Part shown: piece after piece, positions 45,594 through 58,784 of the stretch
Layout: each line of letters starts with the position of its first letter
How positions within the stretch are numbered: the first letter of the stretch is position 1
Assembly (NCBI RefSeq): GCF_024347195.1
Contig: NZ_AP025281.1
Span: forward strand, 4,774,001-4,838,000
From: Aliamphritea hakodatensis
GTDB taxonomy: Bacteria; Pseudomonadota; Gammaproteobacteria; Pseudomonadales; Balneatricaceae
Direction: 5' to 3'
Length of the DNA: 64,000 bases
The notes under the pieces: model-generated
Told to the model about the DNA's origin: nothing
The model's input: only the letters and a program-made list of their open reading frames with translations
Database searches by the model: none
Position numbers and translations under genes: made by a program

Positions 45594-46069
45594 AGGTGCC
45601 TGGCAACACAAGCCCTCACAAAAAACTGTAAGTTGCCGCCCAGACTACAATCCCGCACTGTTATACCAAGCCCTTATAAAAAGTCTTAAATGGTGGCGTC
45701 CATCAGAAGAACGACCCGTTTCTGCGGATATAAAAACCTCGCTACACCGTAGCAGCCTGTGTCTTATGAAGTGTCTTAAAGAGAGTCTTAAAGAGAGTCT
45801 TAAAGAGAGTCTTAATCAGGTGCCTGACGGTGGAAGCCTTTCCTGCAGACAAAAAAACCTGCTACAAGGTAGCAGCCTGTGCCTTATCAAGAGCCTTAAA
45901 AAGAGCCTTAATCAGGTGCCTGGCGGTGGAAGCCTTTTTTGCAGACGAAAAAACCTGCTACAAGATAGCAGCCAGTGTCTTAAAGAGAGTCTTAATTAGG
46001 TGCTTGGCGATGAAAGCACTTTCGGCAGACGAAAAAAAACCCGCTACAGTGTAGCGGGTTTTCTTAATT
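45594..46069 (-). repeat. Tandem array of decayed 5S 3'-end plus terminator units
   Basis: Downstream of the rRNA operon, units of about 70-130 bases repeat toward lower coordinates. Each carries a copy of the 5S 3' end (AGGTGC(C/T)TGGCG(G/A)TGA on the plus strand; at 45818, 45914 and 45998, weaker at 45594), a GCAGACGAAAAAAC stretch, a hairpin such as CTGCTAC-AAG-GTAGCAG with an A-run at its left (a T-run in the minus transcript), and TCTTAAAGAGAGTCTTAAT segments, themselves repeated three times at 45774-45813. The best-preserved unit is next to the 5S gene. It does not encode a protein. Confidence 0.85.
46033..46063 (-). terminator. rRNA operon terminator
   Basis: On the minus strand AAAACCCGCTAC-ACT-GTAGCGGG is followed by a run of eight Ts. 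It lies 10 bases past the 5S 3' end. Decayed copies follow in the array to the left. Confidence 0.9.
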
Positions 46070-46072
46070 AGG

Positions 46073-46191
46073 TGCTTGGCGATGACCTACTCTCACATGG
46101 GGAAGCCCCACACTACCATCGGCGCTAAGACGTTTCACTTCCGAGTTCGGTAAGGGATCGGGTGGTTCCATCTCGCTATAGTCGCCAAGCA
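46073..46191 (-). rRNA. rrf: 5S rRNA
   Basis: About 119 bases. The 5' and 3' ends (TGCTTGGCGAC and TCGCCAAGCA on the minus strand) pair to form helix I, and conserved internal sequence CCGAACTCGGAAGTGAAACG is present. Last gene of the operon; no tRNA follows it. Confidence 0.95.
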
Positions 46192-46365
46192 AAAAAAGGT
46201 AACAATCTAAATCCTGTGTGCCTTATTCAGGCCGAGTCTTAAGCTTATGTTTCAAAACAATGTACAAACTCTAATCCGTCTCGCTTTTCAGCAAGCTCTT
46301 CAATGTATCTTCAGTTCTTGATCATGTTGCAGTCTTCTCTGCAACCAAACGCTTTTGGCGTTATA

Positions 46366-49254
<2,889 letters not shown>

Positions 49255-49398
49255 ATATAACCCAAAAGGGTCTGATTCAAAGTAACTGATAAAACTTCAT
49301 AGCCAACTGTTAAACAGTTAACGCTGAAGTAACGATACATTTACGCCGGATTAGCGCTTGTACATTTGTCTTACTTAATTCTCGTTTTTACAGGATTT

Positions 49399-49413
49399 AA
49401 ATTGTTAAAGAGC
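49399..49413 (-). promoter_or_regulatory. boxA antitermination site in the 16S-23S spacer
   Basis: The minus strand reads GCTCTTTAACAATTT, the consensus rRNA boxA bound by NusB-NusE. It lies between tRNA-Ala and 23S; a matching site precedes 16S. Confidence 0.8.
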
Positions 49414-49521
49414 GTTTTGTCTAAAAAGACAAAAGGTAATCAACAAACCCGAAGGGTTATTCATTAGCTTTTGTGTTCTCAACAAAGCATTTAAGTACTG
49501 ACCGTTCTTCGGGGTGAAGAA

Positions 49522-49597
49522 TGGTGGAGCTATGCGGGATCGAACCGCAGACCTCCTGCGTGCAAAGCAGGCGCTCTCCCAGCTGAGCTATAGCCCC
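49522..49597 (-). tRNA. tRNA-Ala (TGC)
   Basis: A 76-base cloverleaf in the 16S-23S spacer. Acceptor GGGGCTA with TAGCTCC, encoded CCA, anticodon TGC in TTTGCAC. No tRNA-Ile accompanies it. Confidence 0.97.
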
Positions 49598-49660
49598 AGT
49601 ACTTACTCTACAACTGATCAGATAATTCGTGTGAACGCTTGCTAAGAATCCGCTATCGTT

Positions 49661-51204
<1,544 letters not shown>

Positions 51205-51344
51205 TTTTTTCGACACCGGAATTTGGTGTCTTAAATCTAGCTCAAAGTTACACTAACTTTCATAAAAACATCTTAAATGAATTCACGTGTTTGTCCGAAG
51301 ACAAAAGTTGCTTACTTTGATAAAGCTTTTGTGCTTCATCTCAA

Positions 51345-51371
51345 CAAGCGCCCACACGAATTATCTGATCA
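51345..51371 (-). other. 16S processing stem (5' strand; partner at 49615-49641)
   Basis: The leader sequence CAAGCGCCCACACGAATTATCTGATCA (as two overlapping blocks) is the reverse complement, with two mismatches, of bases 49615-49641 after 16S. In the precursor these would form the long stem cut by RNase III. Confidence 0.75.
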
Positions 51372-51385
51372 AATTGTTAAAGAGC
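51371..51385 (-). promoter_or_regulatory. boxA antitermination site in the rRNA leader
   Basis: Minus strand GCTCTTTAACAATTT, the same as in the spacer. It lies between the promoter and 16S, where antitermination complexes load. Confidence 0.8.
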
Positions 51386-51662
51386 GTTGCTTGAAACCAC
51401 TTTCGCAACCGGTGTAACCGTCGTTGCTGTCGTCTCAAGCGAGGTGCGTATTCTACTCAACACCCGGTGGAAGTCAACGGTTATTTTCAGAAGATTTTGA
51501 TTAATTCCGAAGAACTTATCAAAACCGGAAAACACCTTTTTCGTTCCGGTCGAATCAGTTGACTCACACTGCAAAACAATTTGTTTTTCAGTAGTTTATT
51601 CTGACTCTCATTAAGCTTGCTTAGCTGCGTTGCCGCTGCCCTGCGTCTCAATGTGGGGGCGT

Positions 51663-51690
51663 ATTATAGGCACGCAGCCAAAAGTGTCAA
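51663..51690 (-). promoter_or_regulatory. rRNA operon promoter
   Basis: On the minus strand a consensus TTGACA (51685-51690) and consensus TATAAT (51663-51668) are 16 bases apart, as in E. coli rrn P1. An A/T-rich UP-like stretch lies upstream and a G/C-rich discriminator (ACGCCCCC) downstream. It is about 460 bases before 16S. Confidence 0.85.
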
Positions 51691-51777
51691 CAGGCTTTTT
51701 GCAGAAAGCTGAAATTAGTTTTTGCGCTGCAACAAGTACCTGTTCCTGCACAACTTATATAGCTAAACAGCAGGCAT

Positions 51778-51809
51778 AAAAAAAACGCAGCCTTCGGCTG
51801 CGTTTTTTA
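51778..51809 (-). terminator. Terminator after arsJ
   Basis: AAAAAACGCAGCC-TTC-GGCTGCGTTTTTT, strong stem with A-run and T-run, 17 bases past the arsJ stop. It isolates the ars operon from the rRNA promoter just downstream. Confidence 0.9.
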
Positions 51810-51825
51810 TTGCTCATCTGACTGA

Positions 51826-53070
51826 CTAAGCAGCAGTGCCAACCTCAGGTAACTTCAATGAAATCGCAGCCGCCACCATCAGACATAAAGCGCTGACTAA
51901 TAAGCAGGCCTCCAGCCCCCACACCTGATATACCCCACCGGACAATACCGTACCCAGCAACCGGCCCGCGGCATTAGACATATAGTAGAACCCCACATCA
52001 AGAGACGCTCCTTCTGTACGGGCATATCTGAGTATCAGATACGAGTGCAATGATGAGTTCACTGCAAAGACGGCACCAAACACCAGCAACCCGGTGACCA
52101 GAATTGTCCCTGACAACCCTCCGGACAGCATAGCAACCAGCAACATCAGGAAAGGAACCATACTCAATACTGAGACCCAGCGAAAAGCAGCTTTCCTTCC
52201 GGGCAACACACCGGCATGGCCGCCAGACGTTTTATCTGAGCCTGTAATCGCCGGCGCACAAACCTGCACCACACCATAACCGATAACCCAGACAGCCAGA
52301 AAAGTCCCCACATCTGTATGCTCCCAACCCAGCACCACTTGGAGATAGACGGGTAACGCCACCACAAACCAGATATCCCGGGCACCAAACAGAAACAGAC
52401 GGGCCGCTGACAGCACATTAACTGACTGGCTGTTGGAGAAAATCTCCAGAAATTTCGGCTTTACTTTCATTTGCCCCAATTCACTGCAGACGAGACTCGC
52501 TGTCAGGATCAGCACAAAGACTAATACGCCCGCCATCACCATAAGGCTGCCAGCAAAGCCAAACACCTGAAGCAAGACAGCACCCATGAAGAAACCCACG
52601 CCCTTCAGAGCATTCTTTGAGCCGGTCAGTAACGCGACCCAGCGATACAGCCGCCCCTGCTGTTCTTCTGGCAGCAATGTTTTGATCGCACTTTTTGCGC
52701 TCATCTTATTCAGATCTTTGGCAATACCGGACAATGCCTGCGCCAGCATCACATACACCACAGTCAGATATTCATCCGGGACTGCAAGCATAAACAACGC
52801 AACTATCTGAATCAGCAAGCCCGCATGCATCGTCCGGTTAAGGCCTAACCGGGTAGCCAGCCAGCCGCCCAGCAGGTTTGTGACTACACCGCAGACTTCA
52901 TAGAGGACAAACAGCATGGCAATTGCAAACGGGCTGTACCCCAAGCTGTTGAAGTGCAACACCACCAGCATCCGTAATGCGCCGTCGGTGAGGGTAAAAC
53001 TCCAGTAGCTCAGGGTAACCAGTAAATACTGTTGCCAGGGCGTCAGGGCTTTTTGGGCCAGAATACTCAC
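51826..53070 (-). CDS. arsJ: Organoarsenical efflux MFS transporter ArsJ
   Basis: 414 residues, twelve hydrophobic helices, major facilitator fold. In characterised systems ArsJ exports 1-arseno-3-phosphoglycerate made by a partner GAPDH, giving arsenate resistance. The identity rests on sequence character (YWSFTLTDGALRMLVVLHF, NLLGGWLATRLGLNRTMH) and on the diagnostic gene order arsR-gapdh-arsJ. It starts with GTG, which overlaps the gapdh stop (GTGA). Confidence 0.93.
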   Translation of the reverse strand: MSILAQKALTPWQQYLLVTLSYWSFTLTDGALRMLVVLHFNSLGYSPFAIAMLFVLYEVCGVVTNLLGGWLATRLGLNRTMHAGLLIQIVALFMLAVPDEYLTVVYVMLAQALSGIAKDLNKMSAKSAIKTLLPEEQQGRLYRWVALLTGSKNALKGVGFFMGAVLLQVFGFAGSLMVMAGVLVFVLILTASLVCSELGQMKVKPKFLEIFSNSQSVNVLSAARLFLFGARDIWFVVALPVYLQVVLGWEHTDVGTFLAVWVIGYGVVQVCAPAITGSDKTSGGHAGVLPGRKAAFRWVSVLSMVPFLMLLVAMLSGGLSGTILVTGLLVFGAVFAVNSSLHSYLILRYARTEGASLDVGFYYMSNAAGRLLGTVLSGGVYQVWGLEACLLVSALCLMVAAAISLKLPEVGTAA

Positions 53071-54080
53071 AACCGGGCTGCAACCTTCTTCGTCAGTTCC
53101 ATCATCCGGTTTACATAACCGATTTCATTGTCATACCAGACCAGTAATTTGACCTGTCGCTTGTTGATGACCATTGTCGAAGGCGCATCAACGATGCCGG
53201 AACGGATATCATCCACATAATCAACTGACACCAGCGGACGTTCTTCATACCCCAGCACTCCCGCGAGATAAGTCTGTGCCGCTTCCTTCAAGACGCGATT
53301 AACTTCTGCAATATCGGTATCCCGGGACACTTCAAACACACAGTCCGTCAGGGAACTGTTCGTCAGCGGTACCCTGACCGCAATCCCATTCAGCTTACCC
53401 TCCAGTTCAGGAAAGATCAGCGCAATGGCCGATGCTGAACCGGTACTTGTCGGAATCAGCGACATCCCGGACGCCCGTGCCCGGCGTAAATCTTTATGGG
53501 GGGTATCCAGAATGCTTTGAGTATTGGTGATATCGTGAATCGTAGTCATGGAGCCGTGCACGATCCCCAGTTGCTCATGGATCACCTTGACTACCGGCGC
53601 CAGACAATTAGTTGTACAGGAGGCCGCCGTCACAATGTGATTTTGTTGCGGGTCATAGAGATGGTCATTTACGCCCATTACGATATTTAAAGGACCGTCC
53701 TTTACCGGCGCAGACACCACCACCTTTTTTACCCCCTGAGCAAAATACGGCTGCAGGGCCGGTGTCGTTTTATGCACACCGGTACAATCAACAACGATAT
53801 CAACCTGATTTTCCGCCAACGGCAAATCATTGATGTTTCTTTGCTGGCAATACTGAATCTGCTTATCAGCAACTTCAATTACTGAACCATCCTGCGATGC
53901 GTCAGCCTGCTGCACCCAGCGGCCATGCTGAGAATCAAAGTTCAGCAAGTGGGCAGCCGTCGCGGCATCTGCAGCCACGTCATTAATCAGTACAATATCC
54001 AGTTCAGGCCAGCCCCAGCAGGCTCTTAATGCCAGACGTCCCATGCGGCCAAAACCGTTAATCGCAACCCGGATACTCAT
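53067..54080 (-). CDS. ArsJ-associated glyceraldehyde-3-phosphate dehydrogenase
   Basis: 337 residues from the ATG at 54078-54080 (GGAGA six bases upstream; a Met four codons earlier is less likely). NAD-binding INGFGRMGRLALRA at the N terminus; catalytic Cys155 in SCTTNCLAP, followed by a His in GSMTTIHDITNTQ. In ars operons this enzyme uses arsenate in place of phosphate to make unstable 1-arseno-3-phosphoglycerate for export by ArsJ. Glycolytic gapA genes usually lie elsewhere. Confidence 0.94.
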   Translation of the reverse strand: MSIRVAINGFGRMGRLALRACWGWPELDIVLINDVAADAATAAHLLNFDSQHGRWVQQADASQDGSVIEVADKQIQYCQQRNINDLPLAENQVDIVVDCTGVHKTTPALQPYFAQGVKKVVVSAPVKDGPLNIVMGVNDHLYDPQQNHIVTAASCTTNCLAPVVKVIHEQLGIVHGSMTTIHDITNTQSILDTPHKDLRRARASGMSLIPTSTGSASAIALIFPELEGKLNGIAVRVPLTNSSLTDCVFEVSRDTDIAEVNRVLKEAAQTYLAGVLGYEERPLVSVDYVDDIRSGIVDAPSTMVINKRQVKLLVWYDNEIGYVNRMMELTKKVAARL

Positions 54081-54109
54081 CACACTCTCCACACAATAAA
54101 ATTAGTCAG

Positions 54110-54451
54110 TTACGCGTCTGCACTTTTGCAGCACGCCAGTTCAGTTAGGGCCTGCAGGTCAGTGATCAATTGCTGTTCACGTGTAGCCAACTGATCCAGC
54201 ATTTCCTTTAACCAGTTCATTTGCCAGACATCAGCCTGCAAACGATAGTGCATCCAGACGCCTTCCCGCCGGGCCTGCACCAGACCGCTGTTGCGTAAAT
54301 AGGCAAGGTGCCGTGAAGCCAGACTTTGTGAGATTCCCAAAGCATCCACCAGATCACATACACAGACTTCTTCATGCTGATTGAGAATATTCAGCAGACG
54401 TAACCGAACGGGCTCGGACAAAGCTTTAAAAAACTGCGCACTGGATTCCAT
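54110..54451 (-). CDS. arsR: ArsR-family metalloregulatory repressor
   Basis: 113 residues from the ATG at 54449-54451, chosen because the family begins close to MESSAQFFKALSEP and AAGG lies upstream; the frame is open to 54562. Winged helix with the arsenic-sensing CxC motif (Cys30, Cys32 in EEVCVCDL) and recognition helix SQSLASRHLAYLR. The C-terminal ELACCKSADA adds two cysteines that could help bind As(III). First gene of the arsR-gapdh-arsJ operon. Confidence 0.93.
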   Translation of the reverse strand: MESSAQFFKALSEPVRLRLLNILNQHEEVCVCDLVDALGISQSLASRHLAYLRNSGLVQARREGVWMHYRLQADVWQMNWLKEMLDQLATREQQLITDLQALTELACCKSADA

Positions 54452-54478
54452 CACACACCTTATACGTTTCAGATCCAT

Positions 54479-54499
54479 GACAGATTTAATATATCTGTC
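54479..54499. promoter_or_regulatory. Candidate ArsR operator
   Basis: GACAGAT-TTAATAT-ATCTGTC has perfect 7-base arms in an A/T-rich region 28 bases before the arsR start. ArsR/SmtB proteins bind such inverted repeats over the promoter, so arsenic-dependent derepression is likely. Confidence 0.6.
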
Positions 54500-54664
54500 T
54501 ATGCGCATATAATAATATTTAAATTTTTCTTTGCAACATCTTGTCTTATTTTTTATCCACAAATGCCTGCCACTATCCGACTGAAGGATTCCGTCTAAAC
54601 TTAATCACAGAGAAAAACTGATCTGACCTGTTTATAACTCTCTGCGACATCAGGAGTGTGATAC

Positions 54665-55705
54665 ATGGATACCACTGCCAATCTGATCCGGCCGATCACC
54701 ATTAAAGACCTGGATGTTCTTTACGATATAGCGCTGGAAAGCGGCCCGGGCTTTACTTCTTTACCGGCCAACAGGGATTTACTTGCAGAACGTATCCGTC
54801 ATAGCTGCAGCGCAATGGAGCGATCTGTTTCGTCGCCTAAAGGTGAAACCTATCTGTTCGTCATGGAAGATGCTGAATCAGGTGAAGTGGTGGGCGTCTG
54901 TGGCATTGAATCAGCCGTCGGACTGCAGCTGCCGTTTTATCATTACCGCATCGGTATCGTCGTACATGCTTCCCGGGAGCTTGACGTACACAACACCTTT
55001 GAAACCCTTTATCTGTGCAACGATTACACCGGCTGTGCCGAAGTCTGCACCTTATACCTGCGCCCCGGTGCAAGAAAAAATCAGAACGGCAGCCTGCTCT
55101 CCAAAAGCCGTTTTATGTTCATGGCCGAGTTCAGGGAACGTTTCAGCCAGAAGGTCATTGCGGAAATGCGCGGGGTCAGTAATCAGGAAGGGGAATCGCC
55201 TTTCTGGAATGGCCTGGGACAGCACTTCTTTTCCATGGAGTTTTCTCAGGCTGATTACCTGACAGGGACCGGCAACAAAGTATTCATTGCGGAACTTATG
55301 CCGAAGCATTCCATTTATATACATTTGCTCCCCGACACCGCAAAGGATGTCATTGGTGAAGTACACGAACATACCGCACCGGCCAAGCAAATGCTGGAAA
55401 ACGAAGGGTTCCGTTACGAAAACTATGTGGATATTTTTGATGGCGGCCCGACACTGGCCTGTAAACTCAATGATATCCGTGCGGTCAGGGATAGCGAAAG
55501 CCTCACAGCTCTGATCCAGACCGATGCCCCCGCAGCCGTCATCAGTAACCGCTTTCTGGTGAGTAATTCCCGGCTGCAGGAGTTTCGCTGTCTGCTGGCT
55601 GACGCTTGCCGGGACACAGGACATATCTACCTGCCGGAACGCTGTATCAGCCAGTTGCATATCCGCCCGGGGGATCAGGTTCGGGTCGTGCCATTAAAGC
55701 CCTGA
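54665..55705 (+). CDS. astA: Arginine N-succinyltransferase
   Basis: First enzyme of the AST pathway for arginine catabolism; transfers succinyl from succinyl-CoA to arginine. 346 residues, starting near the family N terminus (LIRPITIKDLDVLYDIALES). Conserved parts include GFTSLPANRDLL, FMAEFRERF and GESPFWNGLGQHFFSMEF. Other ast genes (astC, astD, astB) are not inside the window, so this copy stands alone. An AGGAGTG site precedes the ATG. Confidence 0.93.
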   Translation: MDTTANLIRPITIKDLDVLYDIALESGPGFTSLPANRDLLAERIRHSCSAMERSVSSPKGETYLFVMEDAESGEVVGVCGIESAVGLQLPFYHYRIGIVVHASRELDVHNTFETLYLCNDYTGCAEVCTLYLRPGARKNQNGSLLSKSRFMFMAEFRERFSQKVIAEMRGVSNQEGESPFWNGLGQHFFSMEFSQADYLTGTGNKVFIAELMPKHSIYIHLLPDTAKDVIGEVHEHTAPAKQMLENEGFRYENYVDIFDGGPTLACKLNDIRAVRDSESLTALIQTDAPAAVISNRFLVSNSRLQEFRCLLADACRDTGHIYLPERCISQLHIRPGDQVRVVPLKP

Positions 55706-55927
55706 GCGGTATCCAGGGCTATTATTCACGACAGATCTGATATCAAAAACAACTTATCAATATATAAAATTGATTACTCTAAATCAGTATCAGCTATTTA
55801 AATGGCACAGAGCCTTATAAAAGCACGCCTTAATTTTCTTATAACCGTATAAAAAACAATGTGTTAATCAACAATATCCTGAAATGACAAATATCAGTCA
55901 ATATTAAATACTGATTGCTCACTAAAA

Positions 55928-57328
55928 CTAGGATTCTTTAGCCAGCGGTAATTCAATACACACCTGAAGCCCTTTACCCGGCGGGCTGTTCGCTTCAATC
56001 CGCCCGCCAAGCAACTCAACCGCCCGCTTGGCAATACTCAGACCCAGACCGTAGCCGTTATCAACCTGTTGCTGCCGGTAAAACGGATCAAACAGCCGCT
56101 CCAGCTGAGCATCGTCCACCCCCGGCCCGTTATCGTCGATACAAATCCTGCAACGCGTGCCAGCCTGGCTGACGCTGATGCTGATATCACTCCCCGCAGG
56201 CGTATGTTTAATGGCATTACCCAGGATATTATCCACGGCACGCCGCAACAGTTCGGCCTGACCAAAGAGCCCGGACCGTTCTCCGCTCTCCTGCCATTTC
56301 AGAGTATGTTCAGGGGCAATAAAACGGCAGTCTTCAATCAGGCTGCTCAGTAACGGCTCCAGCTCAAAAAACTGCGCGTCACCGGACTGACTTTCAAGAC
56401 GGGCCAGGCTCAGAATTTCATCAATCAGCCGGCTCAGCCGTTCACACTCAAGATTGATTCGGTTTACCAGGCTCTGGTCATCGTCACCGAGTCGCTGCTC
56501 CACCAGCCCGGTTGCCATCTGTAAACGGGCCAGAGGTGCCCGCAACTCGTGGGACACATCCTGCAGCAAACGCTGATTCGCATTCAGCGCCTGCTCAACA
56601 TGATCGGCCATGCGGTTAAATTCCCGGGCCAGATCGCCGATTTCATCTGCCCTGGCCGATAAGCGGGTGTCCGTACGTACCGAATAATTCCCCTGATAGA
56701 GGTCTTCTGTATGCTGCCGTAAACGCTTAATCGGCCGGATCACAATCCAGGTTAATAACAGGCTGGCCAGTGCCGAGACGACGATAATAATCACCATCTG
56801 CACCGATAACATAAATTTAAATATTGACCAGAACAGCGACTTGCGCGGATTAATATCGACAACGACCCGATAATTACTGCCGGTATCCGACTGTAACGTC
56901 AAAAACATACTGCCGGCTTTTGCCTCACCCACCGGTCGCTTCGGCCCCGCTATCTGCTGCTTATCTTCGGTATAAATCCTGAGTTTGAAATAGGGCAGAT
57001 AGTCCCGCTCACGCTGATTATGCTTACGGCTGCCATGATCCCGCGATTCACCCTTGTATTTCTGCCCGTCATCACGCCCGTCATCCTTCCGGTCACGGTC
57101 ATAATCTTTCTTACGCCACGGTTCCTGACGCTGCACAGACCCGGTCCGCTCATAACGCTCCACCAGCACCTCAGCAAATCCCATGGCTTTAGCGACCAGC
57201 ACTTCCTGATGTTTCTCCCGTTCTACGATCTGCCCCATCACGAACGCAGTAATCAGTACTACCAGTAAGCTGGTCAGCCAGACCGAGAGAAAAATTTTCC
57301 AGCCCAGTGAAGTAAACCGTTTCATCAC
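55928..57328 (-). CDS. CpxA-like sensor histidine kinase
   Basis: 466 residues. Helices at about 10-32 and 165-196 flank a 130-residue periplasmic domain holding an unusual run of charged residues at 65-110 (rich in Asp, Arg, Lys). HAMP follows, then the H-box DVSHELRAPLARLQ with His260, NILGNAIKHTPAG, DDNGPGV and GYGLGLSIAKR. Its ATG overlaps the regulator stop (ATGA). With the regulator and the divergent CpxP/Spy-like gene it makes a Cpx-like envelope-stress set. Confidence 0.9.
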   Translation of the reverse strand: MMKRFTSLGWKIFLSVWLTSLLVVLITAFVMGQIVEREKHQEVLVAKAMGFAEVLVERYERTGSVQRQEPWRKKDYDRDRKDDGRDDGQKYKGESRDHGSRKHNQRERDYLPYFKLRIYTEDKQQIAGPKRPVGEAKAGSMFLTLQSDTGSNYRVVVDINPRKSLFWSIFKFMLSVQMVIIIVVSALASLLLTWIVIRPIKRLRQHTEDLYQGNYSVRTDTRLSARADEIGDLAREFNRMADHVEQALNANQRLLQDVSHELRAPLARLQMATGLVEQRLGDDDQSLVNRINLECERLSRLIDEILSLARLESQSGDAQFFELEPLLSSLIEDCRFIAPEHTLKWQESGERSGLFGQAELLRRAVDNILGNAIKHTPAGSDISISVSQAGTRCRICIDDNGPGVDDAQLERLFDPFYRQQQVDNGYGLGLSIAKRAVELLGGRIEANSPPGKGLQVCIELPLAKES

Positions 57329-58035
57329 ACCGCCCCGGCACTGTCAGCAATAAATAAATACCCTTCGCCACGAACCGTCTTAATGATGGCCGTCGCCGGT
57401 AACTGCTGCTGAATTTTCTGCCGCACCCGGCTTACATGCACATCGATTGCCCGGTCATACGCCGTCAGCTTGCGGTGCAGTACTTTTTCAGTAAGTGCAT
57501 CCTTACTGACCACCTGACCCGCATTCACCATTAACTGTGCGAGTACATTAAATTCAGCACTGGTCAGCGAAAGCTCGTTGCCATTCAGTTGCACTTCCCG
57601 GCAAGCGGTATCCAGCGTGATGCCGTGCATGTTTAACTGATGTTGCTCATCGACCCGCTCCGGAGGGTTAGCCCGGCGTAAAACTGCGCGAATCCGGGCA
57701 ACCAGCTCACGGGGATTACAGGGCTTAGCCAGATAATCATCCGCCCCCATCTCCAGCCCCAGAATCCGGTCGACATCATCTCCCCGCCCGGTCAGCATAA
57801 TCACCGGCGTCTGGACCGCCGGACGAATCTGCTGCAGCAACTCCAGCCCGCTCTGTCCCGGCATCATGATATCCAGAATCAGTAGGCTGTATGTCTGTTG
57901 CTTTAAGCGCGGCAGCGCCTCTTCTGCACTGTGAGCAAAACTGATATCAAAGCCTTCATGGGACAGATACTCGCCCATCAGCTGACACAGCTCCGGGTCA
58001 TCATCAATTAATAAAATCTGTGGCTGCTCGGCCAT
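57325..58035 (-). CDS. CpxR-like response regulator (OmpR family)
   Basis: 236 residues. Acidic pocket IDDDPE, phospho-acceptor Asp55 (LLILDIMMPGQSG), Lys in YLAKPCNP, and a C-terminal winged helix (LTSAEFNVLAQLMVNAG, AIDVHVSRVRQKIQ). It likely activates the divergent CpxP/Spy-like gene 175 bases away. Confidence 0.92.
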   Translation of the reverse strand: MAEQPQILLIDDDPELCQLMGEYLSHEGFDISFAHSAEEALPRLKQQTYSLLILDIMMPGQSGLELLQQIRPAVQTPVIMLTGRGDDVDRILGLEMGADDYLAKPCNPRELVARIRAVLRRANPPERVDEQHQLNMHGITLDTACREVQLNGNELSLTSAEFNVLAQLMVNAGQVVSKDALTEKVLHRKLTAYDRAIDVHVSRVRQKIQQQLPATAIIKTVRGEGYLFIADSAGAV

Positions 58036-58210
58036 ATTGTTTACGCCTCAGTAATCTCTTGTGCCAGTTTCTGTGCCAACCAGAATAAGCAAAAGCAGTA
58101 CTCCTTGCACAGGCTTTACCTAACTTTACACCGACTTAACCCAACTTAGCACTGACATCTCACATACTGCAGTCATCGAATTAAGACGCAGTTTTCAAAG
58201 GAGAAAGATC

Positions 58211-58705
58211 ATGCGCAAATCACTCATCATCGCAATCACAACAGCAACCGTTGGCCTGACAACTTTAGGCATCGGCGCCGCCCAGGCAGACAGTAAAGAA
58301 GGATACGGCTGCGGCAAGGGCGAACACGCTGAATACTCCCGCGGCGACCGGGGAGATCACGGCAAAGGCCGTCACGGTAAATTCGGCATGCAGGGCATGT
58401 CACTGGAACGGCTCGATAAAAAACTTGACCTGACTGACGCTCAGGAAGACACCCTGGCGCCACTGTTTGACCAGCAGTTCCTGGACATGCGTAACCAAAT
58501 GCGGGAAATGAAGTCCCTGCGTCAGGACTTACGTCACCTGAACGTTGCCGATGCGGACTATTCTCAGCAGGTTGAAGCCCTGATTAAACAGGGGCAGGAC
58601 GCCACCGCAACCCTGATTCGCAACAAAGCTGAGCTGAAGCAGAAGGTATATGCTGAACTGACACCGGAACAGCAGGAAAAATTTGCCAGCCTGGCAAAAA
58701 AGTAA
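58211..58705 (+). CDS. CpxP/Spy-family periplasmic protein
   Basis: 164 residues with a signal peptide cleaved probably after AQA (residue 26). The mature N terminus is rich in Gly, His, Lys and Asp (about residues 30-62). The helical Spy/CpxP domain has two LTxxQ motifs, LTDAQ near residue 76 and LTPEQ near 153. AGGAG lies seven bases before the ATG. Characterised relatives inhibit CpxA and act as chaperones; divergence from the two-component genes matches E. coli. Confidence 0.88.
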   Translation: MRKSLIIAITTATVGLTTLGIGAAQADSKEGYGCGKGEHAEYSRGDRGDHGKGRHGKFGMQGMSLERLDKKLDLTDAQEDTLAPLFDQQFLDMRNQMREMKSLRQDLRHLNVADADYSQQVEALIKQGQDATATLIRNKAELKQKVYAELTPEQQEKFASLAKK

Positions 58706-58756
58706 TCCGGCAGATCCTTATCAGGCCTCACGCTTTTTCACACACAAAGCGTTTTT

Positions 58757-58784
58757 TCAGAGCACCTCAGGGTGCTCTTTTTTT
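58757..58784. terminator. Terminator after the CpxP-like gene
   Basis: GAGCACC-TCAG-GGTGCTC followed by seven Ts on the plus strand. The stem and T-run overlap the last codons and stop of the convergent glycosylase-like gene. Confidence 0.85.

Noticed and set aside
45774..45813. CRISPR-like short direct repeats (TTAAAGAGAGTC)
   Set aside because: Repeats are directly adjacent without spacers and belong to the rrn terminator array; no cas genes in the window.
45766..46054. Small plus-strand open frames with repeated KESLKESL
   Set aside because: They follow the direct repeats of the rrn terminator array; no ribosome-binding site, and the repeats explain the open frame.
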